Below are positions 1-8,949 of a DNA stretch of 64,000 nt, in pieces. The position numbers were made by a program, and so were the translations under genes. Origin of the DNA: Bacillus sp. (in: firmicutes). Its GTDB lineage: Bacteria; Bacillota; Clostridia; Lachnospirales; Lachnospiraceae. The notes below the pieces were generated by a model that worked only from the letters and a program-made list of their open reading frames with translations, had not been told where the DNA came from and ran no database searches. The stretch covers positions 1 through 64,000 of the forward strand of contig JAMPCN010000002.1 in assembly GCA_023666125.1 (NCBI GenBank). The letters are read 5' to 3'. Each line of letters starts with the position of its first letter. The first letter of the stretch is position 1.

Positions 1-984
1 GTTGGCGCTTGGCATAATACGGACAGCCGCCACCGCAAAAGCGGTAAGCTGTGGAATCAACACGTTAATATTGCCGCCGCCCAGCATATATACCATAATG
101 AACGCCAGCATACTGACAATGAAAATCGTCTCAATCAAAAGACGCGGCAGATTATTTAATACCGCATAATTACGCGCCACATTAGCGCCGATACTGCCGC
201 TCTCATAATAGTTTCTGATAAAAAACTCCTCTCGGTTCAGTACCTTAACGTCTTTTAGCCCGTAAATGGACTGAATGCGCCATTTAGCTATCCTGGACTG
301 AATTTCCTGATTCTTCCTGCCGATGGCATTCAGGCGCGGTTTTAATAACTTTGATAATAACAGCGTCATGCCAAGAAAGATAACGACGATAAAAAGCGTC
401 ATCACAGGGCTGACAATCACTAATACCACACATAAAAAAGCCGATACCACAATTTCCGTAATCATCTGAATGAGTACCAGAATCAGCTGAAACGCCGTGG
501 GAATATCGCTGTCCGTCAAACGGAACACGGTAGGAATATCCGCGCCCAGATATTCTTCATAGGGTCTGTTCAAAAATTCACGCATAACACGTGTAATCAT
601 TTTGTTCCGGTTTCTGGTGACAAAAGTATTCTGCACATAGGTCTGGAACAGAAGATATGTGTTTTTGACGATAAAAAGAGCCATCATGGCGGCAAGCATA
701 ATGATAATCAGCCGGTTTGCGCCGCCCGTCTGCGCTAAAGCCGCTATGTCGATATGAAAGACGCCCATTACTTTCTGCATGATTTCGTTCTGCGCTAAAG
801 CCTCCGGCTCCATAATGCCCTGTACGACAGGAACCATCATGGAGACCCCCAGCGTTTCGAGGATACCGCCAATCAATATTAAAATGCCAAGCCCCACAAA
901 TTGCAGCTTTTGCTTTCTGTCAAACAGGTAACTGATTTTTTGCAGCATCGTTACCTTTTCCGTTGTCTGTGCCTGTTTCTCCAT
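1..984 (-). CDS. PglK/MsbA-like ABC transporter, permease half (partial, cut by window edge)
   Basis: The first 328 codons of an ABC exporter are open to the window edge, so the ATPase half lies outside. The start ATG (982-984) follows GGAG at 8-nt spacing. The N-terminus reads MEKQAQTTEKVTMLQ and is followed by a first membrane helix with IGGILETLGVS, almost the same as IGGVLETLGVS in the complete transporter at 47774-49525; the last visible residues (MPSAN) match the end of that protein's membrane domain (IPCAN). The family flips lipid-linked oligosaccharides or exports glycans. It is the last gene of the left operon, just after the fucosyltransferase gene. Substrate is inferred from context only. 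Confidence 0.85.
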   Translation of the reverse strand, partial: MEKQAQTTEKVTMLQKISYLFDRKQKLQFVGLGILILIGGILETLGVSMMVPVVQGIMEPEALAQNEIMQKVMGVFHIDIAALAQTGGANRLIIIMLAAMMALFIVKNTYLLFQTYVQNTFVTRNRNKMITRVMREFLNRPYEEYLGADIPTVFRLTDSDIPTAFQLILVLIQMITEIVVSAFLCVVLVIVSPVMTLFIVVIFLGMTLLLSKLLKPRLNAIGRKNQEIQSRIAKWRIQSIYGLKDVKVLNREEFFIRNYYESGSIGANVARNYAVLNNLPRLLIETIFIVSMLAFIMVYMLGGGNINVLIPQLTAFAVAAVRIMPSAN

Positions 985-1029
985 CTATAACTCTCCATAT
1001 GCCGTTTTTTATCATTTATGACATTGATG

Positions 1030-1950
1030 TCATATGCCCGGTTTTATCTTTACCATATCCGCCCTGTAAATATCGCTGCAATCCCACCCGTTTAGCCACT
1101 TATCCGGCGCCGCCACAAATTTATCAGGATTACCATTCAAATAGGAGGCCCACCAGCTAAAACTGCTATTGGCAAGAATATTGTGTTTACACTGGCTCAT
1201 CAGCGTAAGCGACTCATAATCTCTATCTTCCGGCAGACATACAGGAATCATTTCATGCCCCTCTTTCATAACCTGATTCGCAAAACCGTTCCGTTTCAGC
1301 CAGCCGTCCGCCCAGTCCCAATCATTTGTAAACAGGTAGAAAGTGCAGTTCGGATATCTGTCCGCCACTATTTTCATTGCCCGTTCATAATATAAGTCCG
1401 TGCAAATACCCCCAAACAACTCCTGATTCTGCGGCAGAAGATAGTCTCCTCTCCGCACATGGATGCTGACGGATTCCGTCTGCTGTATTCTCTGCAAAAG
1501 CCTCTGCGCCTGCTCCGAGAGTCCATATCCATTACACTTGTTATTTATAACGCTTTCCAGTCCAAATTCCTGCTTCAATACATCCGCCACATCCGGAAAA
1601 TATTTTTCGGACTGCCAGTAACCCTCCAGATAGACGTTATCCCAGCCAAAAATTTTCGCCTGAAAAAGCTTGCTCTCTTCAAAATAAGAATGGCTGTGCC
1701 TGCCCAAAAGTTTCCGCCTGAGCCTCGTCAACGGCATCATGGACGCATCCGTCATACGGATAATTTCTTTTCGGGATGCTTTCTCATAGGGAATGCCAAA
1801 GGCCTCCAATGCCGGATTTCTCTGGGCATCCGCTTTAAAGCCTGCTTCATCATCCATTTTTACGATTTTCCCCATACTGATAAGCTGTCTGTAAAGGGCA
1901 TATTGAAACATCTGGTTTCCCAGCCCGCCCGCCATCTGGATGATAATCAT
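1030..1950 (-). CDS. Glycosyltransferase family 11 (alpha-1,2-fucosyltransferase-like)
   Basis: This 306-residue protein has the GT11 hallmarks: the N-terminal block MAGGLGNQMFQY (residues 6-17), the donor-binding HVRRGDY (164-170) and a C-terminal block with NSSFSWWASYLN (261-272). It is a typical full-length GT11 enzyme without a membrane anchor, so cytosolic, and is expected to add L-fucose or a related 6-deoxyhexose from a GDP donor to a growing lipid-linked glycan. No gmd/fcl genes for GDP-fucose are in the window. It lies between a GT2 gene and the partial ABC transporter in the same operon. The exact linkage cannot be read from sequence. Confidence 0.9.
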   Translation of the reverse strand: MIIIQMAGGLGNQMFQYALYRQLISMGKIVKMDDEAGFKADAQRNPALEAFGIPYEKASRKEIIRMTDASMMPLTRLRRKLLGRHSHSYFEESKLFQAKIFGWDNVYLEGYWQSEKYFPDVADVLKQEFGLESVINNKCNGYGLSEQAQRLLQRIQQTESVSIHVRRGDYLLPQNQELFGGICTDLYYERAMKIVADRYPNCTFYLFTNDWDWADGWLKRNGFANQVMKEGHEMIPVCLPEDRDYESLTLMSQCKHNILANSSFSWWASYLNGNPDKFVAAPDKWLNGWDCSDIYRADMVKIKPGI

Positions 1951-1988
1951 AAGTTTCCTCCGCTATATCTGCAATACTTTCGCAATCC

Positions 1989-3068
1989 TTATCTGCGTCT
2001 TTTGGTTTTAACAGGAAGAATCACGGCTTCATTAATACGCATGACGCCCCAGTATAACCGCGGCGACTTTAAAAACAAATCCATCTTTTTCTTTTCATTC
2101 GGGTTGGCGCATCCGCATTGGTAAATTCTTTCATACGCCTCCCGATTCTGTGGAACGTTTTCTTTGATAACTTGCGTTATTTCATTCAGGTATTTTTTCT
2201 TGTCCGGAAATGAGCCTTTTTTTAATTCATTATAAAAAAGCAACAGCCGCTTGTAGAAGAAGTAGTTGTGGATATCCGCCAAATCCTGTCTTCCCAGCGT
2301 CTGTAAAAATACGGTTTTCTCCCGGTACGCCGGTATATGGTCCGTAAACGTACGGGGATTTATCTTCGTATTCATAATACTGCCTTCTCTGTCTATTATA
2401 TAATTATAGCAGGCGCTGTCAAGGTAAACGCATCTGTCCGTACGGCTTAAGGCTGCTGTTGCAAACATGATGTCCTCATACCATTTACCATCCGGGAAAG
2501 AAAGATTTTCCACTATTTTTCTTTGATAAAGTTTATTCCAAACCGCGTTCTGAATATCATATTCTTCCCGTTCTTCCACATAATATTGCAGCGCCTCCTG
2601 CCCCTCTAACAGAACTGCGCGGTTGAGCGACGCGTCTTCTACATGGTCTTTATGCACCCGCCTGTATCTGCAAACCGCCAAAGACGCCTGCTGTTCTATC
2701 ATGGCGCCCAACATTTTTTCATACATATCCGGGTCGATATAATCATCCCCGTCCACAAATCCGATGTAACTTCCTTTTGCAATGGCAATCCCTGCATTTC
2801 GGGCATCCGCAGGCCCGCCGTTTTTTTTATGCAGCACAACGATACGCGAGTCCTCCTCCGCCAGCCTGTCACAAATCTGACCGCTTTTATCAGTAGAGCC
2901 GTCATCCACCAAAATAATCTCCAGATTTTTGTATGTCTGCCGTAAAATAGAGTTGACTCCCCGTTCTACATAATCTTCTATATTATAAGCCGCAACAATT
3001 ACGGAAATCAGCTCGTTTTGCCGCTCGGCAGATATCTTTTCCGGGGTATATCCCTCCAACACTTTCAT
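1989..3068 (-). CDS. Glycosyltransferase family 2 (GT-A fold)
   Basis: This 359-residue protein has a GT2 catalytic domain in its first ~220 residues: ISVIVAAYN (21-29), the nucleotide-binding DDGSTD (55-60) and the metal-binding DGDDYI (106-111). The C-terminal third is basic and helical and has no clear membrane span. The start is set by GGAGG six bases upstream of the ATG. It probably adds one hexose or HexNAc residue to the cytosolic lipid-linked repeat unit. Donor and acceptor are unknown. Confidence 0.88.
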   Translation of the reverse strand: MKVLEGYTPEKISAERQNELISVIVAAYNIEDYVERGVNSILRQTYKNLEIILVDDGSTDKSGQICDRLAEEDSRIVVLHKKNGGPADARNAGIAIAKGSYIGFVDGDDYIDPDMYEKMLGAMIEQQASLAVCRYRRVHKDHVEDASLNRAVLLEGQEALQYYVEEREEYDIQNAVWNKLYQRKIVENLSFPDGKWYEDIMFATAALSRTDRCVYLDSACYNYIIDREGSIMNTKINPRTFTDHIPAYREKTVFLQTLGRQDLADIHNYFFYKRLLLFYNELKKGSFPDKKKYLNEITQVIKENVPQNREAYERIYQCGCANPNEKKKMDLFLKSPRLYWGVMRINEAVILPVKTKRRR

Positions 3069-3116
3069 TGCAATCCTCCATTCTCTTACATCTATGCCCT
3101 GTAAACCGTAAACCGT

Positions 3117-5015
3117 CTAAAACATAGCAGCCTGAAACATTAACACATGCCATATCTGCTGACGCCATATATCATGCTCTATATAATCTTTCCAGATTTT
3201 CTCCACGTTGTCCGGATTTAATAACTGTTGTTCTTTTATTCGTTTCCTATCCAGTAAACTTTCCGCCCATTCCCGCAATCCGGGCTGTTTTAACCACTTC
3301 TGCAAAGGAATGGCAAACCCTTTTTTCGGACGCTCCATCAACTCGCGGGGAACATATTGATATAAAATATCCCGCAATACTTTCTTGGTAACATCCCCCT
3401 GCTTTTTATAGGAAAGAGGCAGGCTCCATGCAAATTCCACAACATCCCTGTCCAACATTGGCACTCTTGTTTCCAAAGAAACCGCCATCGCCGTTCTGTC
3501 CACTTTCGCCAGAATATCATCAGGGTGATACATCAGCATATCCATCAGCATTAAATTATGCACCGGCTCCGGCAAAAAGCCATCCGGATAGTCATCCATG
3601 GCCGTAATACATTGCCCGCCGTCCGCGCCGGAAGCAGTAAGTTTCCGCAGCACGTCCGCCGATACCAGTTCTATTCCTTCACCCTGCGCGGAACGCCTGT
3701 ACATATCCTCTATGCCGGAGGCGCCAAGCAGTCTCGCTCTGACCGCCAGAGAACCGCTCCTGCCCCATGGGCTGTGCAGAATTGCCGCACTCGCCGGTTT
3801 TCTGATAACAGATGGTATTTTTTGTGTCTGCCGCCAGATACGCTCAACAGAACGATATGTGGCATAACCGCCAAACAATTCGTCGCCGCCGTCACCGCTT
3901 AACGACACCGTCACATGCTCCCTTGTCATCTTACTAACCAGATATGTCGGTATCTGGGAGGAATCCGCAAACGGCTCTCCGAACATGCCGCCCAGTTTCG
4001 GTATCACCTGTTTGGCATCCTCTTCCGTAATATATAGTTCCGTATGTTCCGTGCCAAGATGCGCCGCAATTTTCTTAGCGATTTCGGCCTCGTTAAAATC
4101 CTTTTCCCACATGCCGATGGTATAGCTTCTGACACACCTGTCACTTAACGACTGCATCAGGGCTACAATCGTAGGGCTGTCAATTCCCGCGGATAAAAAA
4201 GCGCCTACCGGCACATCGGCCGCCATCTGCCCGCGGATGGCATTTTTTAACAATCTCTCCAACTCCTCGGCAGCCTCTTTTTCAGAACCTTGAAACAGAT
4301 GCGTCTGTCCATAATAAGCCTTTTCACGCATCGACCAATACGTTTCAAGGTCATATTTATTAAATGGAGATTTTATTTTTAGCACTTTTCCCGGCTCTAA
4401 TTTATAAATATTTTGATAAATGGAATAGGGCGCCGGAATGTAGCCATAGCGAAAATAAGTTTGCAGGATGCCCGTATTTATCGGGTTTTTGAAGTTGTCC
4501 AAGCAAGTCAACGCACCTAGTTCCGAAGCAAACGCAAAGGTTTGCTCTCCCACGAACCCATAGTACAATGGCTTCTCCCCAACCCTGTCTCTTGCCAAAA
4601 ATAGCTCCTGTTGTTCTTTATCATACAGCGCAATGGCAAACATACCCTTACTTTTCTTCAATGTTTCCTGTAACCCGTATGCGGAAACTGCTTCCAAAAG
4701 CGCTTCCGTATCGGAAGTTCCCCTAAAAGCAGTCACTTTTCCCTCTTGTATTAACTTTTCTTTTATCTCCTGATAATTGTAAATTTCCCCATTATAAGCC
4801 ATTATATAACGTCCGTCGTGCGATTCCATAGGTTGCGAACCACTAAAAGTTAAATCTACAATAGATAATCTTCTATGTCCAAGCACAACCTGCTTATCTT
4901 CCGATGCCCAGACGCCCACAGCATCCGGCCCCCTATGATAGAGCCGGTCATTCATACGCTCTATATTCTCTTTCCAGTCAAATTCCCCATTACAAAACCC
5001 GGCAATCCCGCACAT
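3117..5015 (-). CDS. asnB: AsnB-type glutamine-dependent amidotransferase, copy 1
   Basis: A class II glutamine amidotransferase domain (Cys2, then HRGPDA about 27-32, YNGEIYNY about 74-81) precedes an ATP-pyrophosphatase synthetase domain. I use the internal ATG at 5015 rather than the one 12 bases upstream because the catalytic Cys must be residue 2 and because AAGG stands about 11 nt before it but touches the first ATG. The product is then 632 residues, normal for AsnB. The PPi loop reads SAGIDSP (about 275-281) instead of the usual SGG(L/I/V)DSS. Glycan-locus AsnB homologues can amidate uronic acids (WbpS-like); with UDP-uronate genes nearby that is plausible, but plain asparagine synthesis is not excluded. 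Confidence 0.9.
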   Translation of the reverse strand: MCGIAGFCNGEFDWKENIERMNDRLYHRGPDAVGVWASEDKQVVLGHRRLSIVDLTFSGSQPMESHDGRYIMAYNGEIYNYQEIKEKLIQEGKVTAFRGTSDTEALLEAVSAYGLQETLKKSKGMFAIALYDKEQQELFLARDRVGEKPLYYGFVGEQTFAFASELGALTCLDNFKNPINTGILQTYFRYGYIPAPYSIYQNIYKLEPGKVLKIKSPFNKYDLETYWSMREKAYYGQTHLFQGSEKEAAEELERLLKNAIRGQMAADVPVGAFLSAGIDSPTIVALMQSLSDRCVRSYTIGMWEKDFNEAEIAKKIAAHLGTEHTELYITEEDAKQVIPKLGGMFGEPFADSSQIPTYLVSKMTREHVTVSLSGDGGDELFGGYATYRSVERIWRQTQKIPSVIRKPASAAILHSPWGRSGSLAVRARLLGASGIEDMYRRSAQGEGIELVSADVLRKLTASGADGGQCITAMDDYPDGFLPEPVHNLMLMDMLMYHPDDILAKVDRTAMAVSLETRVPMLDRDVVEFAWSLPLSYKKQGDVTKKVLRDILYQYVPRELMERPKKGFAIPLQKWLKQPGLREWAESLLDRKRIKEQQLLNPDNVEKIWKDYIEHDIWRQQIWHVLMFQAAMF

Positions 5016-5030
5016 ATGAATACCCATTCC

Positions 5031-5050
5031 TTTCTCTCAGCCTGCGATTA
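5031..5050 (-). repeat. Junction motif copy (CGCAGGCTGAG, then GAAAGG ribosome site)
   Basis: Minus strand reads AATCGCAGGCTGAGAGAAAG. It overlaps the end and stop codon (TGA) of the upstream GT4 gene and leads straight into the ribosome site of asnB copy 1. It is one of at least seven similar tails found at gene junctions here (see 6254, 12011, 12797, 20895, 35596, 63900). Confidence 0.5.
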
Positions 5051-6233
5051 AACTTTGAAAATATTCCTGCCACCGCCTGTTCACCCGCTCGGGTGCGAAC
5101 CGCTCCTGAATCCCGCGCGCCTGAATGCCCAGCTTCTCAGCCAGCGCCGTATCGGATAGCAGTTTATCCATGGCTTTTTCCAACGCTTTTTCATCCCCCG
5201 GAGGAATAATCCAGCCATTTTCGCCATGACGGATAAGTTCGACGGTTCCGCCGCTTGGCACATCCGTGGCAATCACCGGCAGCCCTAACGCCATCGCTTC
5301 TATCAAGGCATTTGATACCCCCTCGGAATACGAGGTCAGCAGGAAAAGCGACGCTTTCTCAATTTCCTCCGCCACATTTAAAATAACACCCGGAAGCAAA
5401 ATCTTTTCGGACATTTCCAGCGAGCCAATCAATTCCTCCAGATAACTTCTCAGTTCGCCGTCTCCATAAATCGTCAATGTATATTCCGGATATTTTGGGG
5501 CAAGTTTTGCAAAAGCCCGAATCATCATCTCATGGTTCTTGTTGGCATCCAGACGCCCTACGGAAACAATACGTTTCTGCCGTTCTCCCTGAAAAGCCGG
5601 TCTTATAAATAGTGGATTGAGGGAATTTGGAAGAATAACAGCTGTTTTTGCAATCCGTTTTGAGAAAAAGCTGCGGGAACGTTCCGTCTGCAAAATAACG
5701 CCCGCCGCATACGGAAACAGCAAATTTGCCAGCACCCGCATCAACCGATTCGGATATTCCTCTTTCGCTTCCCCGACTACGGAAACCACCGGTTTTGTCT
5801 TGGTAAACATTGTTGTCACGATTGTCATAAAATTATTCTTACCCGCGCAGGACAATACCAAATCGGGCTTTTCACGCTTCCATATACGGTGCAGCTTTTC
5901 TACGCGGCGCCAGAAATTCATTACCCTGTTATTCGTTGTCTCCTGCGGCGTAATATCGGAAATGACTCTGTCGATACCCTCCGCCAGTTCATATTCGTCC
6001 TCTTTTTGGTATTGCGTCACCATCAGAACCTGATAATCCTGATTTAAGAAATGCTCCGCTAAATTGACAAAAACGCGTTCTGCTCCGCCTTTATGTAGAG
6101 AACCAATGTAAAATGCAACTTTTCCTGCATTTTTTTTCAATTCTCCATCTTTTTGACTTCTCTTGTTGTTATTTAATTCATTTTGGCTTTCATCCTGTGT
6201 TTTTGTTAAGTCGTTTTTTAATTTACTGCCCAT
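5037..6233 (-). CDS. Glycosyltransferase family 4
   Basis: This GT-B enzyme of 398 residues starts with a ~35-residue polar Lys/Asn/Gln-rich extension before the first Rossmann strand (VAFYIGSLHKGGAERV, about 39-54). The GT4 signature EGVSNALIE carries the E-x7-E pair (Glu304, Glu312), and SVGRLDANKN (224-233) marks the donor-domain entry. It is a retaining cytosolic glycosyltransferase, likely membrane-associated, that uses an NDP-sugar. It lies between the two asnB-like genes. The N-terminal extension is unusual for the family. Donor is unknown. Confidence 0.88.
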   Translation of the reverse strand: MGSKLKNDLTKTQDESQNELNNNKRSQKDGELKKNAGKVAFYIGSLHKGGAERVFVNLAEHFLNQDYQVLMVTQYQKEDEYELAEGIDRVISDITPQETTNNRVMNFWRRVEKLHRIWKREKPDLVLSCAGKNNFMTIVTTMFTKTKPVVSVVGEAKEEYPNRLMRVLANLLFPYAAGVILQTERSRSFFSKRIAKTAVILPNSLNPLFIRPAFQGERQKRIVSVGRLDANKNHEMMIRAFAKLAPKYPEYTLTIYGDGELRSYLEELIGSLEMSEKILLPGVILNVAEEIEKASLFLLTSYSEGVSNALIEAMALGLPVIATDVPSGGTVELIRHGENGWIIPPGDEKALEKAMDKLLSDTALAEKLGIQARGIQERFAPERVNRRWQEYFQSLIAG

Positions 6234-6253
6234 TTTGCCGTCTATTCCTCTCC

Positions 6254-6265
6254 CTCAATCTGCCA
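6254..6265 (-). repeat. Junction motif copy (GGCAGATTGAGGG)
   Basis: The minus strand carries GGCAGATTGAGGGAGAGGAA in the 32-bp gap between asnB copy 2 and the GT4 gene, immediately before the GT4 ribosome site. It matches the CGCAGGTTGAGAGAAAGG-like tail seen at other junctions with two substitutions. Confidence 0.4.
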
Positions 6266-8149
6266 TCACTGAAAATTTTGATACCACTGCTGGAATACAA
6301 AAAACGACCACGCGAGTTTAGAATAGTTTGCCCCTGTCGCCGGACCGGCGTCTCCGGTCCTCATATAAGTCTGTATCATATCGGAAGTATAGTCCGCATC
6401 AAAAATATCCTGCTTTTTCAAATAATCATAACTACTGTAATCTAATAACTGTTCCTTTAACGGCCCGCGCATCCACTTATCAAGCGGCACGCCAAATCCC
6501 ACTTTCGGACGTTCCAGCAGTTCTCTCGGAATGTAATCGTAGGCGATATCCTTCAAAATATGCTTTTTATCCCCATGCGCATACTTATAGGAATGCGGAA
6601 TACGATAGGATAATTCCATAACATCTGTATCTAAAATAGGGCATCTTGCCTCCAGGGAATATTTCATGGAAGCCCTGTCCATCTTGCAGAGGATATCTCC
6701 CGGCAGATAGGTGTCCATATCCAGTAACATCCTGCGAATCTGCCAGTTTTTCACACCGTACTCGCTTTCCATCAGATAATGTACCGGTAGGCAATCGCCT
6801 GTCTTTTTTACCATTGCATTTGCCTTGACAATATAATTTCCCGCGCCAAACTGAGTCTTACTTTCTTTTTCCCTATTTCCAGCTATTACGCGCACACGAA
6901 ACGGAAGCCGCTCTTCCAGTCCTATCTGTTTAAAGCCCGGCAGACGGCAGACGGTATGCACCATTCCTCCAAGCATATCCAGTTTTTGCGCCTGACTGAC
7001 ATTTTCATAGATATTATAACCGCAGAAAAATTCATCACCGCCGTCTCCCGACAACGCCACCGTCACATATTCTCTTGCAAGCTGCGAAACCAGCATGGTG
7101 GGAATCTGCGAACTGTCCGCAAAAGGCTCGTCATAATACTGCGGAATGCTCTCCACTAACTGAAACATTTCCTGCTCATCAATATAAAGTTCCGTATGCG
7201 CCGTTCCCAGATATTTGGCTACTTCCTTGGCATATCCCGCCTCGTTATACTTTTCTTCATAAAATCCTATGGAAAATGTCTTGACCGGCGTATCGCTGCA
7301 TTCCTGCGCAATGGCCGTTACAAGAGAAGAATCATAGCCGCCGCTTAAAAAAGAACCTAACGGCACATCAGAGAGCATACGCGCCCTTACGGATTTTTGC
7401 AGACTTGCCTTTAACCTTTCTTTTGCCTCTTCATAACTTTTAATCGGGTCTGCCATCTGCTTTTGATAGACCTGCTTAATATCCCAATATTTCCAGGTTA
7501 TTATTTCTCCTTTATGGAAACGCAGGACGCTTCCCGGTTCTATTTTATACACGTCTTCAAAGATACTGTCCGGTGCGTTGATATACTGTTGAAACAGATA
7601 CCGCGGTATCACTTCTCTTCGGATTTTTTTCGGAAAACCCGGATATGCCATGATAGGCTTTAATTCGGAGGCAAAGACAATGCCGTCTTCCTTTTTCCAG
7701 TAATAAAGCGGTTTTTTACCGACTCTGTCGCGCATCAGATAGATTTCTCCGCTCTCCCTGTCATACAGGGCAATGGCGAACATCCCGTTGAAATGTTTTA
7801 CACAGTCCGCCCCCCACTTCAAATAGGCTGCAATAATCACTTCCGTATCACAGTGGGAACAGAACGGATAGCCCGCCAGTTCTTCCCGCAGCTTAGGATA
7901 ATTATAAATTTCCCCATTATAGATAACGGAAATTCTCTTATCCGCGGAGTGCATGGGCTGATGCCCCAAAGATGATAAATCCAGGATAGACAGCCTCCTA
8001 TGCGCAAATCCTATCTGATAACCGTCCGCCATATCATAGATTTCCTCACCGCTATCATCCGGTCCCCTATGAACCATCGTATCGTTCATTGCTTTCAGAT
8101 TTTCTATGGTAATGCCCTTTTTAGTGATATAACCGCAGATACCGCACAT
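6266..8149 (-). CDS. asnB: AsnB-type glutamine-dependent amidotransferase, copy 2
   Basis: Domain order is as in copy 1: class II amidotransferase with Cys2, HRGPDD (28-32), YNGEIYNY (77-84), then the synthetase domain with a canonical PPi loop SGGYDSS (269-275) and SGDGGDEFF further on. The ATG at 8149 puts Cys at position 2 and has a GGGGG ribosome site; an 84-base longer frame would run into the preceding gene. Length is then 627 residues. Identity with copy 1 is moderate, so this is a divergent paralogue and not a recent duplicate. Two AsnB genes flanking one GT4 gene suggest glycan amidation; the substrate is unproven. Confidence 0.9.
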   Translation of the reverse strand: MCGICGYITKKGITIENLKAMNDTMVHRGPDDSGEEIYDMADGYQIGFAHRRLSILDLSSLGHQPMHSADKRISVIYNGEIYNYPKLREELAGYPFCSHCDTEVIIAAYLKWGADCVKHFNGMFAIALYDRESGEIYLMRDRVGKKPLYYWKKEDGIVFASELKPIMAYPGFPKKIRREVIPRYLFQQYINAPDSIFEDVYKIEPGSVLRFHKGEIITWKYWDIKQVYQKQMADPIKSYEEAKERLKASLQKSVRARMLSDVPLGSFLSGGYDSSLVTAIAQECSDTPVKTFSIGFYEEKYNEAGYAKEVAKYLGTAHTELYIDEQEMFQLVESIPQYYDEPFADSSQIPTMLVSQLAREYVTVALSGDGGDEFFCGYNIYENVSQAQKLDMLGGMVHTVCRLPGFKQIGLEERLPFRVRVIAGNREKESKTQFGAGNYIVKANAMVKKTGDCLPVHYLMESEYGVKNWQIRRMLLDMDTYLPGDILCKMDRASMKYSLEARCPILDTDVMELSYRIPHSYKYAHGDKKHILKDIAYDYIPRELLERPKVGFGVPLDKWMRGPLKEQLLDYSSYDYLKKQDIFDADYTSDMIQTYMRTGDAGPATGANYSKLAWSFFVFQQWYQNFQ

Positions 8150-8168
8150 TGCAAACCCCCATGTCTTT

Positions 8169-8927
8169 TTACCGCTGATATTTTTCGATAAAATAATCCT
8201 TATATTCTCCAAAATCCTTACATTCCTGGTCAATAGAGGAGATTAATTCCTCGTATTTTTCCTGCACCAACGCCCGATAATTATTGAAATTATTATACCC
8301 CTCTTTACACCACGCAAACGGATGGGTTAAAATCTGCACCTTATCATGCCCGGTAATATTTTTCTCATCCGGGTATCCATAACGCCAGATATGATTGGCA
8401 TCTGACATATATTTGACGGCAACCGGCGTATCTTCCGTAACCTGTTCCGCAAAGGTAAAGAAATCGTCCTGATAGGCGTTTAACAGACCGTCCAGCTTGA
8501 TATTTTCCCGCAGCACGTCTTTGGATGGGCGGTGAATGGAAAATTCCGTAATCGCAAAGCCAAACATTTCACTTAAAATATCCACTTCTTTCCGAATCCG
8601 CCTGCGCACCTCCGCCATATCCGTCATACCGTTTAAGGCAAAATGCAGCCCGATATGCTGTCCTCTCTCGTGCATATCCTTAATCATATCCAGATTTCTT
8701 CGTGATAAAATATTATAGGAATTATTCGTCCACTGGAAAAAGTACGTGGAAACAAAATCCATGCTCTGCTCCACCCGCGAAAGCTCATACGCCCTTTCTA
8801 CGCTGTATTCCACATCATGGCGCATAATAACGAACTTATCTTTCCCAAACGCACCGGCATAATTGGTATGCCTGCCCGTCGATTGTATGATTTTAATAAT
8901 TTCCCTGTAGTCTTCAAATGAAAACAT
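8169..8927 (-). CDS. Polysaccharide deacetylase-like (NodB-fold) protein
   Basis: This 252-residue protein has the NodB-type first motif as RHDVE (36-40), in which the Asp of the HDxD/E pair is the expected base or metal ligand, followed by GLHFALN and a histidine-bearing FSIHRPS block. There is no signal peptide, so it is cytosolic, unlike cell-wall deacetylases. The start at 8927 has AGGAG at 8 nt; the longer frame does not. Such proteins occur in O-antigen and capsule loci, where they probably de-N-acetylate a lipid-linked or nucleotide sugar. The classical HxxxxH metal motif is not evident, so activity is uncertain. Confidence 0.75.
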   Translation of the reverse strand: MFSFEDYREIIKIIQSTGRHTNYAGAFGKDKFVIMRHDVEYSVERAYELSRVEQSMDFVSTYFFQWTNNSYNILSRRNLDMIKDMHERGQHIGLHFALNGMTDMAEVRRRIRKEVDILSEMFGFAITEFSIHRPSKDVLRENIKLDGLLNAYQDDFFTFAEQVTEDTPVAVKYMSDANHIWRYGYPDEKNITGHDKVQILTHPFAWCKEGYNNFNNYRALVQEKYEELISSIDQECKDFGEYKDYFIEKYQR

Positions 8928-8949
8928 GTACCCTTCTCCTTTTCGCATG

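Noticed and set aside
1459..2124. Plus-strand open frame of 221 codons across the fucosyltransferase and GT2 genes
   Set aside because: It is antisense to two well-supported genes, has no ribosome site or family motifs, and its length follows from codon bias on the other strand.
6266..8233. AsnB copy 2 with a 28-residue N-terminal extension
   Set aside because: The amidotransferase needs Cys as residue 2; the extension overlaps the deacetylase-like gene and lacks a ribosome site.
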